This document shows, piece after piece, positions 18,298 through 27,456 of a stretch of DNA of 64,000 bases. This stretch comes from an uncultured Opitutia bacterium (GTDB lineage: Bacteria > Verrucomicrobiota > Verrucomicrobiia > Opitutales > Opitutaceae): the NCBI GenBank assembly GCA_903902745.1, contig CAIUWA010000016.1, positions 144,024-208,023 on the forward strand. The letters are read 5' to 3'. The notes below the pieces were generated by a model, which saw nothing but the letters and a program-made list of their open reading frames with translations, had not been told where the DNA came from and ran no database searches. The position numbers were made by a program, and so were the translations under genes. The first letter of the stretch is position 1. Every line of letters starts with the position of its first letter.

Positions 18298-20331
18298 TTG
18301 GCGGCCCTGAACCGGACCCCGCCCCTGTCTCCATTGAAACCAGAATCCGCCGTTTCCCGGGCCTGGCAGGCGGGCCTCATCCCCGCCGGCCTGCTGGTGC
18401 TTGCGGCCTGGATGGCCTATGGCGGTAGTCTTTCGGGGCCGTTTTTTTTCGACGACCTCGCCGCCATCGTCGACAATCCGACCATCCGGCATCTGGGATC
18501 CCTCAGCCAGGTGTTGTCGCCACCGGCGACAGAAGGCAGCTCCGCGGCGGGCCGGCCGTTGGTCAACCTTTCGCTCGCCCTCAACTTCGCCTGGGGCGGT
18601 CTGGATGTGCGGGGCTATCATGCGACCAATCTGGCGATCCATGTGCTGGCCGCTCTCGCGCTGTTCGGAATCACTCGTCGAACAATGGCGCGGCCCGGGG
18701 AAACCATGTCCGCCGGCGGAACCAGCGGGAGCCCCACAGTGCTCGGTTTCATCGTGGCGCTCCTCTGGATGCTGCACCCGTTGCAGACCGAGTCGGTGAC
18801 CTTCGTGATCCAGCGGACCGAGTCATTGATGGGGTTGCTCTATCTGCTGACGCTCTATGGCTTCATCCGGTACGTCGATGGAACGGCTTTCGGCGCGACC
18901 ACGTGGGCGGGATTTTCCCTCACGGCCTGCCTGCTGGGCATGGCGACGAAGGAGGTGATGGTCTCTGCTCCCGTGCTCGTTTTTCTGTATGACCGCACCT
19001 TCGTCAGCGGAAGTTTCCGCACCGCATGGATGCGGCACCGGCGTTATTATGCCGGACTGGCGGCAACGTGGCTGGTGCTGGGCGTCATTGTGGTCCACGC
19101 GGGTGGAAGCCGGGCCGGGGCGGCGGGCTTCGGCTTGGGCGTGAGCAGCTGGTCGTACGCGCTGACCCAATGCCGCGCCCTCTTGCTTTATCTCCAGCTG
19201 GCGTTCTGGCCGCATCCCCTGGTGGTCGACTACGGAATCGATGTCGCCAGGCATCCCAGTGAGGTGGTGCTGCAAGCAGTCGTGTTGCTACTGCTGCTCA
19301 TGGGGACGGTGGTCGCGCTGTGGCGACGACCGGCACTGGGCTTTTTGGGCGCCTGGTTTTTTGCCATCCTGGCCCCGAGTTCGAGCATTGTCCCTCTGGT
19401 AACACAGACGATGGCGGAGCATCGCATGTACCTGTCGCTGGCCGCCGTGATCGCACTCGTCGTCTGCGGCGGTCATGCGGTGCTTACCGGGTCCGGGCGC
19501 GACCGCGGGGAATTGTACGCCGGGATGGGACGGGGCTATCTCGCGATCCTGCTGGCGCTGTCCGGCGGGCTCGGATTTTTGACCGCTCGCCGCAACGGCG
19601 ATTATCGCAGCGTCCGCGCCATCTGGAGCGACACGGTGGCGAAGCGCCCCACCAATGCCCGCGCCCACAGCAACCTGGGGAGTGCGCTGGAAGCGGATGG
19701 CCGGATCGAGGAGGCTGTCGCGCAATATGAAGAGGCGCTGCGCCTGAATCCTGACTATACCGAAACCCACAACAATCTGGGCAATGTCCTGTCCGGCCTG
19801 CCGGGGCGGTCGGGTGACGCCATCGCCGAATTTCAAGCGGCGCTGCGGCTCAAGCCGGATTCCGCCGCGGTCCATTTCAACCTGGGCAACCTCTGGTTGA
19901 GAACGCCAGGGCGGCTGAATGACGCCATCGCGGAGTATGAAGCGGCGGTGCGCCTGCAGCCGGATCATGTCGCCGCGCACAACAATCTGGGCGGCGCCTT
20001 GTCAGGCCAGCCCGGGCGGCTGAATGACGCCATCATCCAATATGAAGCCGTGCTGCGGCTGAAACCGGACTTTGCCGAGGCCCACCTCAACCTGGGCAAC
20101 CTCTGGTCAAAAGTACCCGGACGGCAAAACGATGCAGTCGCCCAGTATGAAACGGCGCTGCGGCTGAAACCGGATTTTGCCGAGGCCCATCTCAATCTCG
20201 CAATCATCCTGCTCGATCAATTCGGACTGCGCAACGAAGCCGAGGCGCATCTTCGGGCGGCCCTGAAAATTCAGCCCACCAATACCGCGGCCCGGCAAAT
20301 TCTGGATGAAATTCGGGTGGCCCCCCCCTAG
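18298..20331 (+). CDS. Polytopic GT-C-like membrane protein with C-terminal TPR repeats (TMTC/DUF1736-like layout)
   Basis: Up to 677 residues from a TTG at 18298; another TTG at 18334 is equally possible, and no ATG fits. The N-terminal 430 residues hold about ten hydrophobic helices and the signature of this family: FFDDLAAIVDN with an Asp pair in the first periplasmic loop, RPLVNLSLALN, and YHATNLAIH. From about 445 there are six TPR units (AHSNLGSALEADGRIEEAV, then repeats ending in GRLNDAI or GRQNDAV), several nearly identical at DNA level. Related eukaryotic TMTC proteins are lipid-linked mannosyltransferases; bacterial members are probably glycosyltransferases with unknown substrates. 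The gene follows the tRNA directly. Confidence 0.75.
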   Translation: MAALNRTPPLSPLKPESAVSRAWQAGLIPAGLLVLAAWMAYGGSLSGPFFFDDLAAIVDNPTIRHLGSLSQVLSPPATEGSSAAGRPLVNLSLALNFAWGGLDVRGYHATNLAIHVLAALALFGITRRTMARPGETMSAGGTSGSPTVLGFIVALLWMLHPLQTESVTFVIQRTESLMGLLYLLTLYGFIRYVDGTAFGATTWAGFSLTACLLGMATKEVMVSAPVLVFLYDRTFVSGSFRTAWMRHRRYYAGLAATWLVLGVIVVHAGGSRAGAAGFGLGVSSWSYALTQCRALLLYLQLAFWPHPLVVDYGIDVARHPSEVVLQAVVLLLLLMGTVVALWRRPALGFLGAWFFAILAPSSSIVPLVTQTMAEHRMYLSLAAVIALVVCGGHAVLTGSGRDRGELYAGMGRGYLAILLALSGGLGFLTARRNGDYRSVRAIWSDTVAKRPTNARAHSNLGSALEADGRIEEAVAQYEEALRLNPDYTETHNNLGNVLSGLPGRSGDAIAEFQAALRLKPDSAAVHFNLGNLWLRTPGRLNDAIAEYEAAVRLQPDHVAAHNNLGGALSGQPGRLNDAIIQYEAVLRLKPDFAEAHLNLGNLWSKVPGRQNDAVAQYETALRLKPDFAEAHLNLAIILLDQFGLRNEAEAHLRAALKIQPTNTAARQILDEIRVAPP

Positions 20332-20469
20332 GCATCACGCGCAGGGCGGGTACGGGTGCGGGACTCTCCAGATAGCTCAGTCGGAGCAATTCAGTCGGAT
20401 TTTTCCTCGGATTGTACGGATCTGCGCGGAGCATGGAGCCAGAATTTAAAAACTCGATCATCCCAGCCA

Positions 20470-20600
20470 CCCGATCCGGTGGGTGATGGAAGCGGCATGA
20501 CGAATCCATGGTTCGCCTCTGGAATTTCCGCGTCCACTTGTCTCGCCAGAGCCCAAAAGGGCGACGGCGGATCTGCGACTTGCGCGGTTCCTGTTGCATG
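20470..20600 (-). repeat. Dispersed ~130-bp repeat, copy 1
   Basis: Read on the minus strand this stretch closely matches 42540-42670 read on the plus strand. Shared blocks include CGCCCTTTTGG, GCGAGACAAGTGGA, CATGG-TTCGTC-TGCC and CTTCC-TCACC. The copies differ by scattered substitutions and small indels and do not keep a reading frame, so it is a non-coding element. Confidence 0.75.
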
Positions 20601-20690
20601 AGTCGGTATTGGCGTGGCTCCCGCCGGCGCGGGTTGACCGCCGGTCATGGCTGAGCGTGAACCCGGATCTCGCGCCCTTTCCCTCTCCGG

Positions 20691-20729
20691 AAAAGAAAAA
20701 GCCTCCCCGCCGGACGGCGGAGAGGCTTT
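20691..20729 (-). terminator. Rho-independent terminator of the TonB receptor gene
   Basis: On the minus strand the hairpin is AAAGCCTCTCCGCCG, with a very short GT/CC-type loop and the complementary arm CGGCGGGGAGGCTTT, followed by TTTTTCTTTT. It lies about 55 bases beyond the receptor stop codon. Confidence 0.9.
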
Positions 20730-20782
20730 GAGATTTTTCCGCTGTGATCGCACCCGGAACCCGGTGCGATCCAGCGCGACGT

Positions 20783-23700
20783 TTAGAACGTAAACGTTGA
20801 GGTCAGGAAGAAAGTCCGGGGATCGTTGATGCGGTACTGGGCCGGCGAGCCATCCGACTCATAGAGGATGGCGGTCAACCCACCACTCTCCGTGAGCGAC
20901 CGGACATTAAGCTGGAATTTTGCCTTCACGCTCTTGCCAAACATCGGCAGGCGCGTGGAGTAGGAAACCCAGGCATCCATGTTGAACAAGGCCGGCGTTG
21001 TCTGCGGCTTGGTGAGATCCGGATAGGAAATCAGGTTCTGCGTCGTGGTCGGGTGGGTGAACGTGGCCGGATCCATGTTGGAGTAGTAGCCGGAGACAGC
21101 GTTGGAGGACCAACGCATGGAGCCGCCCACCGTCCAGCCCTTCAATCTTCCTTCCGAAAACGCATAGTTGCTGATGATATTGGCCGAATATTCCCGCTGG
21201 CTGGGCGTACGCTGGTTTTGCAGCGTGATCAGGGAATAGAGCTGCGAGTCGACGATGCCGTAATAGGTGCTCCGCGGGGTGCTCGTCGCGCCCGCGGCGT
21301 TGGATCCGGCGTCCGCGGTGAAGCCGTAGCCATTCCAGAAGGAACCCAGGTACAGCTTGCTGCCGCTATTCAAGGTATAGACGGTCGGCAAGTCCGGCGC
21401 CGACAGGTTCTGCCAGTAGTTCAGGCGGCTGCCGGGGGACGGGTTGGTGGTGTCGCCGGCGCCGTAGAGCCATTTCGTAATCTCACTGGAGGCATTGCTG
21501 TAGCTCGAATACTGCTGTCCCCCGGTCACCTTGATGTTCCAGTTGCGCGTGGGATTGTAGATGATCGAGGCCTCCATGCCCTTCGACTTCAAATCATTCG
21601 TGGCCGCGATGATACCGCTGTTCCAACTCTTCTGGACCACTCCGCCTTCATTGACGTCATACGCATTGAGGAAGGAGTTGGGGCCCTCGGTCAGCTTGTT
21701 GATCGCGATCTGCTCCGCGGTGGTCAGGGGGGTGGTGGTATTGTTATTGAAGAACTGATCGGACGGATTCTGGCCGTCCCGAATGCGCACGACCTGGGTC
21801 GCCCACGCATACAACGAGCTGTTGTCGATGCGGGCGGCGCGGCCGACGGCGATTGGCACAATGGAGGCGTGTTCAGCCGTGGATTTGTACCAGTTGAGGC
21901 TCCAGGACAGCTTGTTGTTAAACATGCTGCCACGGACGCCGTAGTCAGAGCCCCCGCCCGACGGCTTGGGCAAGCGGGCGCCAAAGAAGTCGGTCTGGAC
22001 CGTCGTCGGCGCGGTGAAATTTTCCGAATGGTTGTAGTTGAAAGCCAAGCCGCGAACAAAGTCCCAGAGGCGGCTTCCCCGCTCGACCCGGGCGTCGATC
22101 CATTTCCAATTCCCGAACGGCCGCACGACTCCACCCAGCGTGGTGGTGTCGCCGCCTGCATCCAACGGGCTCGGGTCGAAATAACCGAATTGCTGGATAT
22201 TGTTGGCAAAACCGTTTGTGAACCGGTCCGCGGTCGCAATGCCGGTGGCCCGGGTCCAGATCCTGACCTTGTCATAGCGGGTGCCGAGCAACGGAATGAT
22301 CCGATCGCTCCAGAGGCTGCCCTGGTAGGCGAAGCTGGTCGACGTGATAATATTGTTTTGGGGGCTGCCGCCGGCCAGGTTGGAACCGATGCTCATGGTG
22401 GTTTTCTGCCACGTGTTGGTCGAGTTCCAGTCGTAATAGCCCATGGACACCTTGCCGGGTCCGCCGAAGCTTGGCTCACCGACGGGTTGCGAGCCCTTGG
22501 TGATGGCCCCGTTACTTCCGTCGCCTACGTAGTAGTGGCGCTCGAGATTGTTGGAGCCGGAAAAAGTGAAGTTGTTTTTGATGGGCGGATTCTGGTTGGG
22601 CAGAAACCGGGGATCCCCGCCATCATAGGAGAGGTTGAAGGAATAATTATCGACCCAGTCCGTCTGCTTGCTCGCCAGGCCCACGAGGCGGTGCTTGCCC
22701 AGATAGCGGGTCCAGCCCTCCCGTTTGGTGAAATCGTAATCATACGCCAGCAACGCGCGAAGACTGTTGTTCTTTTCAGGGGCGTACCTCGTGATCATTT
22801 GATAATCATAAGTGTACGGATGGCCGAAATAGGGGTTGGGGGTTCCATCCATCAGCTTGGTGTTGGGATCCACCTGGACCCGCTCGAGTTGGTTCCCCGA
22901 GCCTACCCCGTAATGATCCCATTCCGTCGCTTCCTGACGGAACCAGCCAAGCTGCAGGTTCAGGTGATTGCCGAGCCGCTGGTTGAGTTCCAAGTGAAAG
23001 GTCTTGTTCCCGGTCTCGCCGTAGTTGCTGCCCGCAACATTGTACTTCGTGTAATCGTAGAGCGCCCGGTTGGTGATACCGCGCTCATAAAACGTGGTAT
23101 AGCCCGTGGCGCCCGTGGAAGGGGCCGGAGGCGTGGCGGTCGCCTGGGTCGTGATCATCATCACCTCATTCTGCGCGATCCACTGCTGCAGGGTCCGCGA
23201 AGCCGCGGCGGGGATGGGAGCCGAGCCATTGGTGTTCGCGCCCGAGCCACCGCTGGAAAACCAGGCACCGACGAGCTTGCCGTTGTCGATCAGAAAGGTG
23301 TTGTGGGTTTCCGGGGTGAAGGAAGGAATATAGAAGGCCGAGCTTGAGGTGGTGTAAGCGGCGGATCCATTGGCCGTGTAGCCCTGAGCGGCGAGCGCCG
23401 GCGTAAAGCGCGGATCCTGCGTCGAGTTCAGGAACGGCCCCGTGACCGTGCCGTTAGCGAAGGTGATGGTCTGTGCGACGGGATCCCAGCCGGGCCGGCC
23501 TGAACTGAGCCAGTTGCTGATCTCGTCAAGCGGCGCGACGAAATTTGGGGTATGGGCCTTGTTGTTGAAGTGCTCGAAGTCGGCGGTGATCTTGGTCGAA
23601 GACCACGGCTGGAAGGTGAGCGCGGCGTACTGACGACGGGTGATATTCGACGAAGGCTTCCGCGCGTACTCCGTGTCATCGTAAAGTCCGGCCACATAAA

Positions 23701-24538
23701 GCGCCACCTTGCGGCCAAGGGGGACGTTGGTGTTCAAACTCACGCGATAGGAACCATAATTGTCGAAGCGCGTGCTCACTTGCGTGCTTTTCACATTCAA
23801 GGCTGCTTCCGCCGTGCTGTTGTTGACGATACCGGACGCACCACCCGACCCGAAGAGCATCGAGTTCGGGCCACGGTTGATTTCGACCGACTGCGTGTTG
23901 TAAGAGTCAAAAGGAATGCGAGCCAGAGTCGGGTAGTTATTCTGGGCCGTGTCGGCTGCACCCAAACCGCGGATGCGGTTGGCCGTGTTGGCATTGGTCA
24001 CGCCGCCGGAGCTGTCATATCCGCCGAGCGTATCCGCGGCCTCGCCGCGGTTGACCACGAGGGGGGTGTAGGTCCCGGCACCCTCGGTGTTCGCCTCATA
24101 CAGAAACACGTCGTTGATGTTGAGCGCTCCCGTGTCCTCAAGCTGCTGCTTGGTCACGACCGTGATCGAGCTGGCCAAGTCGCCGACGTTCGTCTTCAGG
24201 CGTGAGCCGGCGAGCGTGTTTTCAGCGTAATAACCGATATCCTTGCTCGCATCGACCGAGAAGGGGTTGAGGGTCACAATCTCGCTGCTGGATGCGGCAG
24301 CCGTGGTCGAAACGGGAATCTGTCCCGCCTTCGCCTGATCGGCTTGCATCGCGGCAACTTCGTTGGCGTCGAGCACGCCATTTTTATTCGTGTCATACTT
24401 GCTGAGCGTGGCGGCGTCCGGCTTTGCTCCCTGCGCCCAAATCGGCAGGGGATTCAGCAAGGCCACGGCCAGGAAAGCGGTCGGCAACAAGCCGATCGCG
24501 GAGCGGGTCGATACATTACGGTTACGGGGTGTTCTCAT
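20783..24538 (-). CDS. TonB-dependent outer-membrane receptor with N-terminal EF-hand-like loop
   Basis: The 1251-residue outer-membrane receptor has a signal peptide (about 1-36, ending PIWAQ). Residues 49-60 read DTNKNGVLDANE, a textbook 12-residue EF-hand calcium loop placed before the TonB box region (EIVTLNPFSVDA, about 87-98). The plug domain follows (SRLKTNVGDLASSITVVTKQ, and SVEINRGPNSMLFGSGGASG), then a long beta-barrel ending in Phe (STFTF), as needed for BAM insertion. Receptors of this length in Opitutaceae-like genomes import glycans or siderophores; no SusD is adjacent, so the ligand is unknown. A terminator follows the gene. The 295 bases upstream hold its promoter, which I could not pinpoint. 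Confidence 0.9.
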   Translation of the reverse strand: MRTPRNRNVSTRSAIGLLPTAFLAVALLNPLPIWAQGAKPDAATLSKYDTNKNGVLDANEVAAMQADQAKAGQIPVSTTAAASSSEIVTLNPFSVDASKDIGYYAENTLAGSRLKTNVGDLASSITVVTKQQLEDTGALNINDVFLYEANTEGAGTYTPLVVNRGEAADTLGGYDSSGGVTNANTANRIRGLGAADTAQNNYPTLARIPFDSYNTQSVEINRGPNSMLFGSGGASGIVNNSTAEAALNVKSTQVSTRFDNYGSYRVSLNTNVPLGRKVALYVAGLYDDTEYARKPSSNITRRQYAALTFQPWSSTKITADFEHFNNKAHTPNFVAPLDEISNWLSSGRPGWDPVAQTITFANGTVTGPFLNSTQDPRFTPALAAQGYTANGSAAYTTSSSAFYIPSFTPETHNTFLIDNGKLVGAWFSSGGSGANTNGSAPIPAAASRTLQQWIAQNEVMMITTQATATPPAPSTGATGYTTFYERGITNRALYDYTKYNVAGSNYGETGNKTFHLELNQRLGNHLNLQLGWFRQEATEWDHYGVGSGNQLERVQVDPNTKLMDGTPNPYFGHPYTYDYQMITRYAPEKNNSLRALLAYDYDFTKREGWTRYLGKHRLVGLASKQTDWVDNYSFNLSYDGGDPRFLPNQNPPIKNNFTFSGSNNLERHYYVGDGSNGAITKGSQPVGEPSFGGPGKVSMGYYDWNSTNTWQKTTMSIGSNLAGGSPQNNIITSTSFAYQGSLWSDRIIPLLGTRYDKVRIWTRATGIATADRFTNGFANNIQQFGYFDPSPLDAGGDTTTLGGVVRPFGNWKWIDARVERGSRLWDFVRGLAFNYNHSENFTAPTTVQTDFFGARLPKPSGGGSDYGVRGSMFNNKLSWSLNWYKSTAEHASIVPIAVGRAARIDNSSLYAWATQVVRIRDGQNPSDQFFNNNTTTPLTTAEQIAINKLTEGPNSFLNAYDVNEGGVVQKSWNSGIIAATNDLKSKGMEASIIYNPTRNWNIKVTGGQQYSSYSNASSEITKWLYGAGDTTNPSPGSRLNYWQNLSAPDLPTVYTLNSGSKLYLGSFWNGYGFTADAGSNAAGATSTPRSTYYGIVDSQLYSLITLQNQRTPSQREYSANIISNYAFSEGRLKGWTVGGSMRWSSNAVSGYYSNMDPATFTHPTTTQNLISYPDLTKPQTTPALFNMDAWVSYSTRLPMFGKSVKAKFQLNVRSLTESGGLTAILYESDGSPAQYRINDPRTFFLTSTFTF

Positions 24539-24833
24539 GGTAAGGTCAGCTTGGTTTGGTCAAAATCAGGAGGTGTTTGCCTGAAAATAATTCTGCCGCA
24601 TCCAAGGTTCGGATGCAGTTACGGGGGGTAGTAGGGGTAGCTTATCGCTCTAGTGGGGCGCAGCTTTATAGGGACGTCCCCTTCAAATAGGGCCGGAGTC
24701 CGGCCGCTAGCGACGCTGAGTTTGTTCATATCAATGAATGAAGTTGGCGCTCCGCGGTCCCAAGGACCAGTTGTTTGCGGGGTTGACCTGTCAAAATCAT
24801 CCCCGCCCACCGTGGTCGCCGCGCATTGAAAAT

Positions 24834-25919
24834 TCAGCCTTTGCGCAGGACCCGCACGCGGTTCGACTCGCTGTCGCCGATGTAGACCGAGCCGTCCATG
24901 TCGACAAAGATGCCGTGGAGGCGGTTCAGCGCGCACTGGAGGGGGTCGCCGTCGGCGCCGTTGCCTTTCTCGCCGGTGCCGGCGATCCATTCGAGGTTGC
25001 CGGTCCGCGCATTGATCATGCGTACCGAGTGGCTCTCGGTGTCAGCCAGCCAGGCGTTGCCCTCGGCGTCGAGCGCGATGCCCTTCGGTCCGCTCAGCTT
25101 CGCCAATTTCGCCGGCCCGCCATTGCCCGTGAACCCGGACTCGCCGGTGCCCGCCATATGGTGGATGACACCGGCCCTGAGGTCGAACTTGAACACCTGG
25201 TTGCCCTCGCGGGTGGTAAGCCAGAGATTGCCGGCGCGGTCGAAATCCATCGAGCGCGGAGCCCGCAGCGGCGTGCCCGCGATGGGCGAACCATCCGGCG
25301 TGGGGCCAGCCTTGCCCGTGCCCGCAAAGGTGCTGATCAGCCCCGTCTTCATGTCCACGCGGCGGATGACGTTGTTGCCGATGTCACAGATATAAAGGCT
25401 GCCATCCGGCCCGAACTGCAGGCTGTGCGGCTGGTTGAGCGAGGCCTGGTTCGCAGGGCCGCCATCGCCCGCGTAGCCGCGCTGCCGGTTGCCCGCAAAG
25501 GTGGTGATGATGCGGGTCTTCCCGTCGATGCGCCGGATCGCGTGGTTGGACATGTCGGTGATGAAGAGATTGCCCGCGGCGTCGAATCGGAGTTCGTGCG
25601 GCAGGTTGAACGTGGCCTGCAGGGCCGGACCGTCATCGCCGGTGTAGCCCTTCTGGCCGGTGCCGGCCACCGTGCTGATCGTACCGTCGGGCGCAAGGCG
25701 GCGGATACGCTGTCCGGAGTATTCGCAAAACCAGAGGGCGCCGTCGGGCCCGCGCACGATGCCGTAGGGATTGTCCACCTTCGCGGCGATGGCCGGGCCG
25801 CCGTCGCCGCCGAAGCCCTGGACGCCGGTTCCGGCAACAGTGGCAATGCTCCAAGAAGCAGCCTGCGCTGGCGGGGCCAGCAAGACGAGAAGGGGCAACA
25901 GACGGATCAGAGGGGGCAT
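24834..25919 (-). CDS. Secreted NHL-repeat beta-propeller protein
   Basis: The product has 361 residues from the ATG at 25919, which opens a signal peptide (MPPLIRLLPLLVLLAPPAQA). The mature part is an NHL-type propeller with about six repeats, each with a phrase like ISTVAGTGQKGYTGDDGPA followed by NLPHELRFDAAGNLFITD, and NRVRV at the end. Such proteins bind ligands or other proteins outside the cytoplasm; no catalytic residue can be named. An in-frame extension to 25979 lacks signal-peptide character and was not used. The neighbours on both sides are separately promoted minus-strand genes. Confidence 0.8.
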   Translation of the reverse strand: MPPLIRLLPLLVLLAPPAQAASWSIATVAGTGVQGFGGDGGPAIAAKVDNPYGIVRGPDGALWFCEYSGQRIRRLAPDGTISTVAGTGQKGYTGDDGPALQATFNLPHELRFDAAGNLFITDMSNHAIRRIDGKTRIITTFAGNRQRGYAGDGGPANQASLNQPHSLQFGPDGSLYICDIGNNVIRRVDMKTGLISTFAGTGKAGPTPDGSPIAGTPLRAPRSMDFDRAGNLWLTTREGNQVFKFDLRAGVIHHMAGTGESGFTGNGGPAKLAKLSGPKGIALDAEGNAWLADTESHSVRMINARTGNLEWIAGTGEKGNGADGDPLQCALNRLHGIFVDMDGSVYIGDSESNRVRVLRKG

Positions 25920-26057
25920 GCCGAAGTCTGTTAGCGGCGCTCCCGGTTTATTCCACCCTTTATTATCCGGCCGGTGCAATCCGGCTTCGCCCCTCCAGCC
26001 AATGATAGCAGGGCCGCAGTCGCCTGGTCTGTTTTGGGGCCGCGGCGCGGCGCACAG

Positions 26058-26777
26058 CTAACTCTTCGACCGCGCTTTTTGCAGTTGGGCGAGGTCGGTC
26101 TCGGCTTTTCCCAGCTTCGCTTTCATCGCCTCGGCGCCGGCCTGACTTTCCTCCAATTGTTTTTGGATCCGGGCCGTATCGGCCTTGGCCTCGTTCAATT
26201 GGGTCTGCATCACCGTGGCCTGCGCCTTGGCGAGTTCCACTTCCCCCTGGTGCCGGATGGACGCAACCTTGGCGTCCTCCATCTGCGATTGAAATTCGTG
26301 GGAAACCGCCCGGGCCTTGTCGAGCTGGACCTGGAGTTCGGCGGCGCCGGCCTTGGCTTCCGCCACCTCCGTCTTGACCTGCGCCGAGCCAGCCCCGGCC
26401 TCATCCAGTTTTTTCTGCAGCTTCACCGCCCCCGCCTTCGCCTCATCCAGCTGCGTCTGCATCAGGGCCGTGGCGGCCACATTTTGGTCGGATCGATTCT
26501 GGTTTTCGACGATCGTCTTGTCCCGCTCGGCCACTCTGGACCAGAGAACCATCGCGACGATGAAAAGGATCGCAGCCGATGCACCGAGCCCGATGGCGAG
26601 AAACGGCGTTTTTGCCGGGGCGGTTACCGGGGCTGCCTTCCAAGTGGAATCGGCCTCACGCGCCGCGGGCTTTCCGGAAACGGCGACCGGGGAAACGGCT
26701 TGGGCAGGACGGGGAGCCGTGGGAACCGAGGCAGGAGCGTCGGTTTTTGCAGGGTTGGAAATAGGAGCATCAGGCAT
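26058..26777 (-). CDS. Single-pass membrane protein with long coiled coil, function unknown
   Basis: 239 residues. A Pro/Ala-rich cytoplasmic-type leader (1-57) precedes one hydrophobic helix (about 60-82, FLAIGLGASAAILFIVAMVLW). The rest (about 85-239) is an almost unbroken heptad pattern with repeated units such as QTQLDEAKAGAVKLQKKLDE and ALA/KAG spacers. No enzyme motif is visible. The architecture is that of a membrane-anchored spacer or tether. It stands alone on the minus strand after the NHL protein gene; the spacing suggests its own promoter. Confidence 0.65.
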   Translation of the reverse strand: MPDAPISNPAKTDAPASVPTAPRPAQAVSPVAVSGKPAAREADSTWKAAPVTAPAKTPFLAIGLGASAAILFIVAMVLWSRVAERDKTIVENQNRSDQNVAATALMQTQLDEAKAGAVKLQKKLDEAGAGSAQVKTEVAEAKAGAAELQVQLDKARAVSHEFQSQMEDAKVASIRHQGEVELAKAQATVMQTQLNEAKADTARIQKQLEESQAGAEAMKAKLGKAETDLAQLQKARSKS

Positions 26778-26874
26778 GATGCCATAAAGCTACACCCCGC
26801 CCCATGCGCGCGATATAAGGTGTTACCCGGCCTTGTACCGGGCCTCGGTAAAACGACGGCCGGCTGAAAACGAA

Positions 26875-26904
26875 GAAGGGCCGTCCACCCCTGGACGGCC
26901 CTTC
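26875..26904 (-). terminator. Perfect 12-bp hairpin, terminator-like
   Basis: GAAGGGCCGTCC and GGACGGCCCTTC flank a six-base loop. Only the minus strand is followed by a T-rich run (TTCGTTTTC), so it would end leftward transcription. No annotated leftward gene ends just before it, which hints at a short leftward transcript from about 27050. Confidence 0.55.
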
Positions 26905-27065
26905 ACCCTAATTCCAAGCAAACCTAGTACTACTTGACTGCGCCGGGGGAGACGCCACCGCGGGCCACGCCGTTCAACCTTCCCGGCCAACCAAGGTTGA
27001 ATTTACCTGGCCGTAACATTGCGCTTTTTTGAAAGATTCCCCTCCCCGCCTGCGTTACAGGAGGT

Positions 27066-27407
27066 ATGGAAGAAACCCGACTTGAAATTTTTTGGACCCA
27101 GAAGCTGCGCGGCCCCGTGCCCCACACCCGGATCGTGACGGTCGGGGGGATATTGCCAGCAGGACGCTGGGAGATGCTGGAAAGCGAGGCGGTCAACGCC
27201 GTGGCCCTTCGCCGCAATTCCTTCTTTGTGACGGTCGCTGGCTGTAAAATCGATGTGGTGATCGGCCATCAGGACGACCGCTGGTATTTGAAAGGCGCGG
27301 TGGACAGCTACTCGCCCAAAACCCTGCTGGTCCTGCCGGATGGCCCGCCGGGCGAGGACATGGTCCGGGGCGGCCTGGCAGTCGCTCCCGACCTCCGCCC
27401 GCAATAA
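27066..27407 (+). CDS. Small protein of unknown function
   Basis: 113 residues, probably cytoplasmic, with no signal peptide or membrane helix. The N-terminal half reads as beta-rich (EETRLEIFWTQKLRGPVPHT and GGILPAGRWEMLESEAVNAV) and one Cys is present. An AGGAGGT sequence directly abuts the ATG, which is closer than a normal ribosome binding site. It converges with the anti-sigma gene 50 bases away. I do not recognise the family. Confidence 0.5.
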   Translation: MEETRLEIFWTQKLRGPVPHTRIVTVGGILPAGRWEMLESEAVNAVALRRNSFFVTVAGCKIDVVIGHQDDRWYLKGAVDSYSPKTLLVLPDGPPGEDMVRGGLAVAPDLRPQ

Positions 27408-27456
27408 CGTCCAGGGCCGGGATCAGTCCTCCGGTTTCCCTCGTAAAATCCGTCCG

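Larger units (their letters stand above)
20332..20782. other. 451-base intergenic region with repeat and terminator
   Basis: It lies between the convergent TPR-protein gene and the TonB receptor gene. It holds one copy of a ~130-bp dispersed repeat (20470-20600) and a strong leftward terminator (20691-20729). The open frame at 20356-20601 is inside the repeat and is not credible as a gene. Confidence 0.7.

Noticed and set aside
21053..23347. Long plus-strand open frame (764 codons) opposite the TonB receptor
   Set aside because: Shadow of a clear TonB-dependent receptor; no start context or motif of its own.
26930..27217. 95-codon minus-strand frame opposite the 113-residue gene
   Set aside because: Mostly an antisense shadow; only the last 30 codons are outside the other gene and are more likely part of a structured RNA.
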